Shown here: positions 1-6,575 of the stretch, one piece after another | Numbering within the stretch: the stretch's first letter is position 1 | How the letters are laid out: each line of letters begins with the position of its first letter | Assembly: GCA_047629355.1 (NCBI GenBank) | Contig: JBLHWU010000287.1 | Location: 1-7,254 of the forward strand | Direction: 5' to 3' | DNA length: 7,254 nucleotides | Source: CAYUNA01 sp047629355 | GTDB taxonomy: Bacteria; Bacteroidota; Bacteroidia; Chitinophagales; Saprospiraceae | The notes under the pieces: generated by a model | The model's database searches: none | What the model was told of the DNA's origin: nothing | The model's input: the letters and a program-made list of their open reading frames with translations, nothing else | Translations under genes and position numbers: made by a program

Positions 1-27
1 ACAGAGGATATTTTTTGTTTAAGAAAT

Positions 28-70
28 TTAAAAAATCCTTTAATAGTCCTTCTATTGAAGGCGTTTTTAA
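28..70. terminator. Bidirectional intrinsic terminator downstream of the TlpA-like gene
   Basis: The core stem pairs CCTTTAATAG (37-46) with CTATTGAAGG (52-61) around a 5-nt loop: ten pairs, one of them T/G. After a two-base internal mismatch it continues with TTAAAAA (28-34) against TTTTTAA (64-70). Read on the minus strand it ends in a run of six T, as expected for the end of the thioredoxin gene that stops 69 nt upstream. Read on the plus strand it ends in five T, so it could also end a plus-strand gene lying off the left edge. The pairing is seen directly; function is inferred. Confidence 0.75.
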
Positions 71-138
71 GTTTTTTAAACGGAAAATAGTCCTGTCGAA
101 AAGTGTCGATTATTTAGGGGCACTTACGTAGCTAAATT

Positions 139-1518
139 CTACTCTCCAAAAATCTCCGCCAACTTCGCCTCCAACATCGGTCCACGCAACTTCCGTGCAA
201 TAATTTTCCCTTCGCTATCCAATAAAACAGTTTCTGGAATCGAACGCACGCCGTAGAGTTGTGCCGCTTCATTTTTCCAACCTTTCAAGTCAGAAACGTG
301 ACTCCAAGTCAAGTTGTCTTTTTCAATCGCACCCAACCAGCGACTTTTGTCTTTATCCAAACTCACACTCAAAATTTCAAAACCTTTCTCTTTGTACTTT
401 TCATACATTTTGACCACACTTGGATTTTCTTTGCGGCAAGGGCCACACCAACTTGCCCAAAAATCAACCAAGACAACTTGTCCTCTAAAATCACTTAATT
501 TCTTTGGATTGCCTTCTTCGTCATTCATCGTAAAATCCGGTGCTTGTCCACCAATAGAAAATGCCGCCAATTTTGCGACTTCTTTTTCTACTTGTAAAAC
601 AGCTTCTGGGTCAGCTATTTTATATTTTTCAATGAACCGCTTGCCATAAACTACATAATTTGGATGCCCTTTTGCTTGCAAACCTGCCATCAAACCGCCA
701 ATCGCCAATTTGTAAGTTCGCGTATCTTCAGGAATGTTGACCAATAGTGCATCGAGCATTTCTTGTTGCTTCTCAGGCAATAAATTAACGCTACTCAAAG
801 TTGTGGTATAACTTTTTAAACCTTCATATACCCACGGCAAGTAATTGTAATCGTTGTCTTTCCAATCCGCAAACTCAAAATATTTAGCCGCGAAATACAG
901 GATTTCATTATCATAGCCTTTCCCATTATTTGGAAAACTTAAATAAGTATTCAACGCTGCGACCTTTGCCATGTATGGATGCGTTTTTTTCAACTCCTCC
1001 ATTGCTGCCAATCGTCGCTTATCCAAATCCGCCATATCTGCTTTTAACTTTTTGATTTGGTCTCCTGCACCTCGTCTTTGTGCCTGTTGAAACGTTCGCA
1101 CCATCGAGTTTAGCTCACTTTTGAACTTATTCATTGCCAACTTCGTCTCCAAATACGTTTTATTTATCGGTGAATTTTCAATCGTCGCTTTACCAAAAGC
1201 ATTACATGCACCTTTGACGGTAATCTCTTTTTCTGTACCAATAATTAACGGCTTGATATTATTACCACCCATGCCTACATAATAAAACCGTGGGCCAGTT
1301 TGCGGCATTTTGAATTCATATTTTTGCGTCTCATTCCGCTTTGTGCCTTTGACTCTTTTAAAAAGTAGTCCATCAAATTCAAAAATAAAAAGCGAATCAA
1401 TTGTCTCGCAGCCTGTCATTTCGACGGTAATTTTGACCTCTTTTTTTACTTCACTATTTGTAAAGCTAAATAATGCAAAAAGGCTAATTGCCAAAAAAGT
1501 ATAAAGTATATTCTTCAT
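139..1518 (-). CDS. Periplasmic TlpA-type thioredoxin with N-terminal DUF4369-like domain
   Basis: A 459-residue exported thiol-disulfide oxidoreductase of the TlpA type common in Bacteroidota. I chose the ATG at 1516-1518 because it leads straight into a signal peptide (residues 1-22, Lys then a hydrophobic run ending FTNS); the upstream Met would add 16 residues before it. There is no lipobox Cys, so a soluble periplasmic protein is likely. Residues about 28-110 resemble DUF4369 and carry two extra Cys (37 and 105). A long helical middle follows, then a thioredoxin fold from about residue 323, with the WCGPC active site (Cys358, Cys361) and cis-Pro428 in SIPET. Such proteins reduce periplasmic disulfides, for example in cytochrome c maturation or oxidative defence; the substrate here is unknown. 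No type IX secretion C-terminal domain is seen. It has its own promoter and terminator, so it is probably monocistronic. Confidence 0.92.
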   Translation of the reverse strand: MKNILYTFLAISLFALFSFTNSEVKKEVKITVEMTGCETIDSLFIFEFDGLLFKRVKGTKRNETQKYEFKMPQTGPRFYYVGMGGNNIKPLIIGTEKEITVKGACNAFGKATIENSPINKTYLETKLAMNKFKSELNSMVRTFQQAQRRGAGDQIKKLKADMADLDKRRLAAMEELKKTHPYMAKVAALNTYLSFPNNGKGYDNEILYFAAKYFEFADWKDNDYNYLPWVYEGLKSYTTTLSSVNLLPEKQQEMLDALLVNIPEDTRTYKLAIGGLMAGLQAKGHPNYVVYGKRFIEKYKIADPEAVLQVEKEVAKLAAFSIGGQAPDFTMNDEEGNPKKLSDFRGQVVLVDFWASWCGPCRKENPSVVKMYEKYKEKGFEILSVSLDKDKSRWLGAIEKDNLTWSHVSDLKGWKNEAAQLYGVRSIPETVLLDSEGKIIARKLRGPMLEAKLAEIFGE

Positions 1519-1552
1519 TAGATTATATATTGTTTGTAAGGTGTGTACGCAT

Positions 1553-1568
1553 TTTTGATAAATCAAAA
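1553..1568. promoter_or_regulatory. Inverted repeat in the leader of the TlpA-like gene
   Basis: TTTTGAT-AA-ATCAAAA is a perfect inverted repeat with 7-bp arms and a 2-bp centre, 35-50 nt upstream of the thioredoxin start codon. The flanks extend it imperfectly: CAT before and TG after, with one bulged T. It lies downstream of the predicted promoter, so it would be transcribed. It could be a DNA operator or a small mRNA hairpin. A second, weaker stem, GCGTT (1586-1590) with AACGC (1605-1609), lies in the same leader. In AT-rich DNA chance is a real alternative. Confidence 0.35.
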
Positions 1569-1636
1569 TGAGGTAAGTCTAATCAGCGTTTAAAAATTTC
1601 TGACAACGCCTAACTGTGTTTATGCCAAATTTTCCC

Positions 1637-1669
1637 CAAAAGTAACCGTAATCCCACCGAACGACCAAA
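1637..1669 (-). promoter_or_regulatory. Bacteroidota-type promoter for the TlpA-like gene
   Basis: On the minus strand TTTG (1669-1666) is followed after 21 bp by TACTTTTG (1644-1637). This matches the Bacteroidota sigma-ABfr consensus, a -33 TTG/TTTG element and a -7 TAnnTTTG element about 17-23 bp apart, with no mismatch in the fixed bases. It sits between the plug gene's stop and the thioredoxin start and points at the latter. The predicted start of transcription is near 1630, giving a leader of about 110 nt. It is the only site in the window where I found both elements at proper spacing. Confidence 0.6.
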
Positions 1670-1735
1670 AAAGCCGCGTAGATTATTATTTCCTTAAAGG
1701 TTTATATCGAAAACCTATTCAAAGTCTATTGAAGC

Positions 1736-3112
1736 TTACCGCCGAGAATTGAGCGTTTTTGCGCCAATCAGTCTATCGTATCGACTACCGAATGGACTAT
1801 GGTAAATTAAAATTAAATACTCGTTTTCTGTCTCATGCCAAGAGCCTTCTGTTGTTTCAAAATCAGGTATATTCTTTCCTTTTGGCTTTTCCGCATACAT
1901 ATAATCATAGTAGCCTTGCTTCAACTCAATCTTCGCAACGTAAGCATTCACCGCAGGATTGAAAACCATTTTAAACTCCTCCTTAAATTGCCAATCTGAT
2001 ATTCCGCCATAAATATAAATGTCTGAATCGTAATATTCTGTCGATGATTTTAAGGTAAAAAATACATTGGCATAATCTGATTCCAAATCAGAATCTCGTT
2101 GCCATTGCGCATTAAAAAACGAGCCACCGCGCACGCGTACCTCTGCTCGTTCTCCCACTTCATTAATCACGGTAGAATCTTGCCGTTGATTGAGATTAAT
2201 CACGCGACCATCTCGATTTTCAATGATAAAATGTCCGTTGCTATCAATCCAATCAAAATAGGTTTCTCCATTTCGTTTTTCTTCTGTAAATAAATAAACA
2301 TCCACTTTATCTTTGTCTTTTTCAATCGTATGAATGCTGGACGTCCGAATTTCAAACCCTCGTATGTCCGCATATCGATGTTCTTTCCCTCCTAGAAAAA
2401 CAAATTTATTTCGATAATCAAAACCTTGAACTTCGCCTCGATTAAATTTAGGTCTCACATTCTTTATCGCCGTTTGCCAGTTGCCATTTTGCAAGACAGT
2501 AGCAGTCATATCGGAAAGTGGATTCCGAATTTCAACATCTTCGTGATTGACAAAAAACTCCAGTTCCTGATGCGTTCGATTTTTATGAACCATCGCAGGG
2601 CGCATCATCCGTCCAGTTACTTCTGTTGCTGGGTCAATAACGATGAATCGTCGGGTTAGTGCTAATTTTTTTTCATCCTCATCTTCATAGATTTTTAATA
2701 AATAATTTCCAGAAAGCAGAATTCGAAAATCACGATTTGGGAAGGCTAAATTGTAGTGCGTATAAAGCGTCGTTGTATTGAAAGAATAATCAACTTCATC
2801 AATCTCTTCTTCTCCAAAACCATCAATATATTCAGATTCAGGTAAATTAGAGGTCTCCCAATCTTTGGTGCAATGCTCGATGGTATAAAGGTAGCTTTTC
2901 GCATCTGCACGCAATTCATCGAAGCTCAATCGCAATTGACCTGGTGAGCCTAAATATAGAATTGGATAACTTATTGGATAACCGTTGATGTGGAGTTTGA
3001 CGGATTTTATGTTGGGGTTGTAGATCCAGTCTTGGTAGCGGATGTTTTCGTCTTGGGCGAAGATTGAAAAGGAGAAGAATAAAGTAAATAATATGAAAAA
3101 TGTATATTTCAT
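1736..3112 (-). CDS. Type IX secretion system plug protein (DUF5103 family)
   Basis: A 458-residue exported protein of the family first called DUF5103, whose Flavobacterium johnsoniae member was identified as the Plug that blocks the periplasmic end of the SprA outer-membrane translocon when no substrate is being exported. Visible features are a signal peptide (residues 1-19 or 20, hydrophobic and ending FAQ) and the family's N-terminal beta domain, with IKSVKLHINGYPISYPILYL, the HCTKDW segment, SNLPESEYIDGF, YSFNTTTLYTHYNLAFPN and the GNYLLKIYEDED / LTRRFIV strands within residues about 30-160. A more variable C-terminal beta-rich part follows and ends in YHSPFGSRYDRLIG. The family is recognised from these motifs; the plug role is inferred from the family. 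No other T9SS gene is in the window. The start is 12 nt after the stop of the DUF4304 gene, with no clear promoter of its own, so it may be co-transcribed or use a promoter inside that gene. Confidence 0.9.
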   Translation of the reverse strand: MKYTFFILFTLFFSFSIFAQDENIRYQDWIYNPNIKSVKLHINGYPISYPILYLGSPGQLRLSFDELRADAKSYLYTIEHCTKDWETSNLPESEYIDGFGEEEIDEVDYSFNTTTLYTHYNLAFPNRDFRILLSGNYLLKIYEDEDEKKLALTRRFIVIDPATEVTGRMMRPAMVHKNRTHQELEFFVNHEDVEIRNPLSDMTATVLQNGNWQTAIKNVRPKFNRGEVQGFDYRNKFVFLGGKEHRYADIRGFEIRTSSIHTIEKDKDKVDVYLFTEEKRNGETYFDWIDSNGHFIIENRDGRVINLNQRQDSTVINEVGERAEVRVRGGSFFNAQWQRDSDLESDYANVFFTLKSSTEYYDSDIYIYGGISDWQFKEEFKMVFNPAVNAYVAKIELKQGYYDYMYAEKPKGKNIPDFETTEGSWHETENEYLILIYHSPFGSRYDRLIGAKTLNSRR

Positions 3113-3124
3113 TAGTTATAGTTG

Positions 3125-3721
3125 TTATGCTAAGTTTGATATTTTATCAATTGCTTTCTGAAGGTAATCACTCCAATACGTATCTTTATTTTCAAGTAAT
3201 AAATAATCTTCCTCTAAAATTTTCAGTGCCTCAAATCGAGAATCGTTTATTTTACTTATCCCAACATGATAATTTACACTAAAAGTTGTCCAAGTATTTT
3301 TCATTTTTTTCAAAACCAATAATGACTGTAGAGAATTGAGTTGTTCCAACCAGTTTGTAATTTGTTCAATTTGTTCTTGAATTTCTTTTATGAATTCTTG
3401 TTCTCCCTTTTCTAAATTGAATTCTATCCAATAGTCCGTATCACGAAAGATTTGCCCAAAACGTTCATTAATTTGACAATCATGTATAGAAATTGATTTT
3501 GGAGGAGTTTCTTCTTCGAATTCAACCGTTATTGGAAAATAGAATCCAATATTAAAAGTAAATTTTATTTCACTCAAATAATTGAATTGACTAAACTGAG
3601 GATTTACAACCTTAATAAACCCATTTTCTAATTTTTTAAAATGATTGCTTCCTGTTTTAAAACCATTCTTTTTAAAATGAGGTTTCAAAATATTTTTCAG
3701 AATATCTTCTCTTTTTATCAT
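3125..3721 (-). CDS. DUF4304 domain-containing protein, function unknown
   Basis: A 198-residue cytosolic protein without signal peptide or membrane segment. The N-terminal half fits the DUF4304 pattern: ILKNILKPHFKKNGFKT, then a basic strand (HFKKLENGFIKVVNPQFSQF) and FTFNIGFYFP at about residues 54-63. The C-terminal half is acidic and helical (about 105-140, LEKGEQEFIKEIQEQIEQ). No catalytic motif is visible and the family has no settled function. Base composition sets it apart: four 60-base lines I counted average about 28% G+C, against about 45% in two lines of the neighbouring regulator gene. It starts only 35 nt after the end of the regulator's terminator and ends 12 nt before the plug gene. 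That fits a gene inserted later between two older units. Alternative: a narrowly distributed lineage gene with relaxed composition. Confidence 0.8.
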   Translation of the reverse strand: MIKREDILKNILKPHFKKNGFKTGSNHFKKLENGFIKVVNPQFSQFNYLSEIKFTFNIGFYFPITVEFEEETPPKSISIHDCQINERFGQIFRDTDYWIEFNLEKGEQEFIKEIQEQIEQITNWLEQLNSLQSLLVLKKMKNTWTTFSVNYHVGISKINDSRFEALKILEEDYLLLENKDTYWSDYLQKAIDKISNLA

Positions 3722-3756
3722 TTTTTATAAAATAAGAAATGTAAAATACCTTTATC

Positions 3757-3795
3757 AAAAAAGAGGAAACACCAACCCAAGGCATTTCCTCTTTT
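3757..3795 (-). terminator. Intrinsic terminator of the response regulator gene
   Basis: A perfect 11-bp stem pairs AAAAGAGGAAA (3759-3769) with TTTCCTCTTTT (3785-3795) around a 15-nt loop. On the minus strand it ends in a run of six T and lies 49-87 nt after the regulator's stop. The plus-strand reading has only four T, so the minus strand is the likely working direction. The next gene starts only 35 nt further on, so either its promoter overlaps this hairpin or it depends on read-through. Confidence 0.85.
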
Positions 3796-3843
3796 CCAAA
3801 TTAAAACGCAACCTAACCGTGCGCCCTGTGCCGTCAACCGTTC

Positions 3844-4578
3844 TTAAGCTTTCTCCTCTTCCTTCAACAACAATTGAAAGCCATTACCATGAATATTCAC
3901 GATTTCCAACTGCTCATCGTGCTTCAAATACTTCCGTAATTTAGTTACAAAAACATCCATACTTCGCGCCGTGAAATAATTATCTTCCCCCCAAATTTTC
4001 GTCAATGCGACGGAGCGCGGCAACACATCATTCATATACATCGCAAACATGCGGAGCAATTGCGCCTCTTTTGGAGACAATTTATATTTTACAGTATCTG
4101 GTTTACCACCATTGTACGTCAAAATCCGCAATGGGAAATTGAAATGGTACTTACCAATATTGAACTCCCGAATTTCTTCGCGTGGGTCAGGTTTGGCAGC
4201 ACTTCGCTTGAGGATTGCTTGAATTCGATACAATAATTCCTCAGAATTAAACGGCTTCGTGATGTAATCATCCACACCGATTTTGAAACCTTTCAGCACA
4301 TCATCTTTCATCGTTTTGGCAGTCAAAAGAATGATTGGTGTCTCGCCTTTCGCTTCTCTAATTTCTTTTGCCAAAGTAAATCCGTCCTTTTTTGGCATCA
4401 TGACATCGAAGATGCAAAGGTCAAATTCCCCTTTGTTATAGGTTTCTAATCCCATTTGACCATCCGTCGCCAAAGTGACATCGTAATCGTGCATTTCTAA
4501 ATAAGAGCGTAAAACGTCGCCAAAGTTCATGTCGTCTTCGACAAGTAAAATTCGACTATTATTATTGGTTGTTGACAT
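3844..4578 (-). CDS. rprY: OmpR/PhoB-type response regulator, RprY-like
   Basis: A 244-residue DNA-binding response regulator. The receiver domain (about 9-118) has the acidic pair Asp15/Asp16, phospho-acceptor Asp58 in FDVMMPKKDG, Thr86 in ILLTAKT and Lys108 in YITKPF. A winged-helix domain follows (about 140-238) with RSMDVFVTKLRKYL and the wing NIHGNGFQLL. The MMPKKDGFTLA, GFKIGVDDYITKPF and ARSMDV...TKLRK segments closely match Bacteroides RprY as I recall it, so the symbol rests on family resemblance. It should be phosphorylated by the kinase encoded upstream (RprX-like), then bind promoters to change transcription; targets are unknown. No other in-frame ATG, GTG or TTG lies upstream before a stop, which fixes the ATG at 4576-4578. 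Its 263-nt upstream gap with repeats suggests expression partly independent of the kinase gene. Confidence 0.94.
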   Translation of the reverse strand: MSTTNNNSRILLVEDDMNFGDVLRSYLEMHDYDVTLATDGQMGLETYNKGEFDLCIFDVMMPKKDGFTLAKEIREAKGETPIILLTAKTMKDDVLKGFKIGVDDYITKPFNSEELLYRIQAILKRSAAKPDPREEIREFNIGKYHFNFPLRILTYNGGKPDTVKYKLSPKEAQLLRMFAMYMNDVLPRSVALTKIWGEDNYFTARSMDVFVTKLRKYLKHDEQLEIVNIHGNGFQLLLKEEEKA

Positions 4579-4582
4579 AACT

Positions 4583-4633
4583 TTGATTATTTCGATTGCT
4601 TGATTTTCTTGATTAAGTCGATTTTTCTCGATT
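4583..4633. repeat. Six-copy TYGATT array in the regulator leader
   Basis: The hexamer TTGATT or TCGATT starts at 4583, 4592, 4600, 4609, 4618 and 4628, i.e. spacings of 9, 8, 9, 9 and 10 bp (AATCRA on the coding strand). The array ends 5 nt before the regulator start codon, so it lies in the 5' untranslated region. A seventh copy, TCGATT, stands alone at 4805-4810, just after the kinase stop. The spacers differ in sequence, so this is either a decayed 9-bp tandem repeat or a row of short binding sites. The repeats are seen directly; function is unknown. Confidence 0.7.
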
Positions 4634-4652
4634 AACCAGATTTAGCATATTG

Positions 4653-4673
4653 TTGTAAAAGGATTTTTTACAA
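4653..4673. promoter_or_regulatory. Palindromic candidate operator upstream of the regulator gene
   Basis: TTGTAAAA-N5-TTTTACAA is a perfect inverted repeat with 8-bp arms, 75-95 nt upstream of the regulator's ATG. On the minus strand the sequence AAGGTTTG (4678-4671), one base off the TAnnTTTG -7 consensus, overlaps its upstream arm. A protein bound here would cover the start of transcription. No properly spaced -33 element is seen. The palindrome is certain; the operator role is inferred. A weak hairpin in the kinase-regulator mRNA is the alternative. Confidence 0.4.
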
Positions 4674-4841
4674 ACCTTCAAAAACTATTTTTAAAACTTA
4701 TTAAATAAATAACGCGACACCTTTTTTCAAATTGTGAATCACGGTAAATATTTAATTGTCACATATCTTTTTTGGGAAACAAGAATTAATGGAAAAGTTC
4801 TTAGTCGATTAATAACGCTGTGTGTCACGAATAACCAGTAA

Positions 4842-6365
4842 CTATTTCTCTTGTGTAAAAGGAAAAAACAGTGTAAAACTACTTCCTTTTCCTAAATCCG
4901 ACTTGACATTTATTTGCCCTTTATGAGCGACAATCATGGCTTTGACATAACTCAAACCCAATCCAAATCCCTTCACATCGTGGCGGTCTCCGGTATGAAC
5001 ACGGTAAAAACGGTCGAAAATATGCTTTCGCGCTTCATTACTCATCCCGATACCTTTGTCGGTTATTATAACTTGAACTCCGTCGTTAACATTGCGTGTA
5101 GCAACAGAAATTTCTGGTTTTTCTGGAGAATACTTATTCGCGTTGTCCAATAAATTATTAACAATATTGGATAAATGCGTCAAGTCTGCTTCTACAATCG
5201 GCTTGTCTGCTTGCAAATCAGTCGTGACAAGTCCTTCTTTTCGTTCAATGGAAAGAGTGATGTTTTCCGTAGCCTGACCGATGATTTCATGCAAATTAAC
5301 AGCGGTCAACTTCAAACTAAAATCTTTTTTATCCAACATCGCCATTTGTAAAACCTTCTCGACCTGATTGTTCATCCGAATATTTTCTTGCTTGATAATA
5401 TTCGCAAAACGACGCACTTTATCGGGATTTCCCGCAATTTTTGGGCTACTAATTGAATCCGTCGCCAAAGAAATTGTTGCAATCGGTGTTTTAAATTCGT
5501 GCGTCATGTTGTTGATAAAATCGCCTTTCATCTCAGAAACTTTTTTCTGTTTGATGATAACCGAAATTGTGTAAGCGAAACAAAATAGGATGATTCCCGT
5601 AAATAAGACGCTTGCCAACAAGTTTTTCCATACCGACGACCAAACAAAGCTCGCTTTTTCTGGAAAAAACAACATCAACATGCCAGGTGAATTGACATCT
5701 GCTTGGAATAAATTGACACGATATTTTGAATTATAGAGGTTTTTATAGCCCAATTTCGTCGGCTGCGTCTTGCTGTCTTCTACTACATAATGATTGTTGG
5801 CAATTACGAATGAGTTTTTATTATTGGAGAAAACGCCATAATTGTATTTCATTTTAATACCGTGGTCTTCGAGTTCTTGTGTTAAATTAGCATCCAAAAA
5901 ATCTAGCTCTAACCTTTCCGCAATTGGTATTTCGAGAACACCCGTAGTCAAACTCGCCAATTTCGACAATGCCATGTATTTCTCTTTAACACAGTCATTA
6001 CACGTGCAGGAATTTTGCTCGACATACAAATTTAAAATATCCGTTTTAGACAAATGTTCTCCCTCTCTAATCTTCATGGATTCAAACGAAACCGAGACGT
6101 CTATATCTCCCCGCGCCACGCTTTCCATCACTTCTTTTTGATTGAACGAGCGGCTAAAGCCATTGTCGATATGATTGAAAACTGCCAATTGTTCCTGCAA
6201 TTCCAAGCGGTCTGCTACCTCATTTAACGCCGCAGTGACTCGATTGTTGAAATCCTCTTCATTGAGGTTGAGCGAGTAGGTAATCCAATTTACCTGCATC
6301 AAGCCAATCCCGATTAGGGCAGCACTCATCAAACCAATGATTAACCAAATTGCCTTCTTATTCAT
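4842..6365 (-). CDS. rprX: Membrane sensor histidine kinase, RprX-like
   Basis: A 507-residue sensor kinase, partner of the downstream regulator. Membrane segments at about 5-27 and 248-271 flank a periplasmic sensor domain of about 220 residues. The second segment runs almost directly into the HisKA helix, with no HAMP domain. The phospho-acceptor is His289 in NMTHEFKTP. The ATPase domain shows the N box NLLDNANKYS (Asn404/Asn408), G1 DKGIGM (436-441), F box FDRFYRV (450-456) and G2 GFGLGLSYV (466-474), so it looks fully active. The N-terminus and the sensor motif LDANLTQELEDHGIKMKY resemble Bacteroides RprX-type kinases, the basis for the symbol. Unusually, the sensor domain has Cys120, Cys122 and Cys125 (C-T-C-N-D-C), which could bind metal or form a disulfide. 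The signal is unknown. No good terminator follows the gene, so some read-through into the regulator gene is likely. Confidence 0.93.
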   Translation of the reverse strand: MNKKAIWLIIGLMSAALIGIGLMQVNWITYSLNLNEEDFNNRVTAALNEVADRLELQEQLAVFNHIDNGFSRSFNQKEVMESVARGDIDVSVSFESMKIREGEHLSKTDILNLYVEQNSCTCNDCVKEKYMALSKLASLTTGVLEIPIAERLELDFLDANLTQELEDHGIKMKYNYGVFSNNKNSFVIANNHYVVEDSKTQPTKLGYKNLYNSKYRVNLFQADVNSPGMLMLFFPEKASFVWSSVWKNLLASVLFTGIILFCFAYTISVIIKQKKVSEMKGDFINNMTHEFKTPIATISLATDSISSPKIAGNPDKVRRFANIIKQENIRMNNQVEKVLQMAMLDKKDFSLKLTAVNLHEIIGQATENITLSIERKEGLVTTDLQADKPIVEADLTHLSNIVNNLLDNANKYSPEKPEISVATRNVNDGVQVIITDKGIGMSNEARKHIFDRFYRVHTGDRHDVKGFGLGLSYVKAMIVAHKGQINVKSDLGKGSSFTLFFPFTQEK

Positions 6366-6575
6366 CTAATTTCGGTGTATTTGTAAATATGTGTATAGTG
6401 TATTGGCGGGGTAAAAAACACTAATTTTTAAAAATGAAACGCAAACTACTGAAAATGGTGTAATTTTACGGTGATTTATTTAAAAATAGCAAACAAAGCA
6501 TACAAAATTAACCAATCCTAAGAAAAGAAGGTTTTGATTTAACAAAAGTTTAGCTATTGGAAACTGACGTACAAA
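6366..6575. other. Divergent intergenic region between kinase and apaG
   Basis: These 210 bp must hold the promoters of both genes. On the minus strand TAATTTTG (6510-6503) matches the -7 TAnnTTTG consensus exactly, but no TTG lies 17-23 bp upstream of it, so it is only a weak promoter candidate for the kinase. Near the kinase start are three copies of GTGTAT (6375-6380, 6391-6396, 6398-6403). For apaG I see no convincing -7 element; the nearest is TAGCTATTG at 6551-6559. No ORF or RNA gene was recognised here. Confidence 0.5.

Noticed and set aside
3..131. Plus-strand frame open from the left edge for 42 codons
   Set aside because: The translation is low-complexity Phe/Lys-rich, matches no family I know, and runs through a strong terminator hairpin; AT-rich chance frame is more likely.
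1608..1614. GCCTAAC (and ACCTAAC at 3811-3817) resemble integron attC core sites
   Set aside because: No partner GTTRRRY lies at a suitable distance to either, there is no integrase, and neighbours are housekeeping-type genes on one strand rather than a cassette array.
1698..1716. Hairpin AGGTTT / AAACCT after the T9SS plug gene as a terminator
   Set aside because: Only six pairs, two of them G-C, and only two T follow the stem on the minus strand; too weak to call.
3721..3843. Open frame continuing for about 41 codons in frame after the regulator's TAA, suggesting stop read-through
   Set aside because: The regulator already ends at the usual place for its family, and the following frame encodes the terminator hairpin.
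4613..4648. 11-codon ORF in the regulator leader as a leader peptide
   Set aside because: Starts at ATG 4648-4646 on the minus strand, but has no ribosome-binding context, no run of regulatory codons and no attenuator hairpin between it and the regulator.
6425..6434. TTTTTAAAAA palindrome in the kinase-apaG gap
   Set aside because: Homopolymer runs of this kind are expected by chance in such AT-rich DNA.
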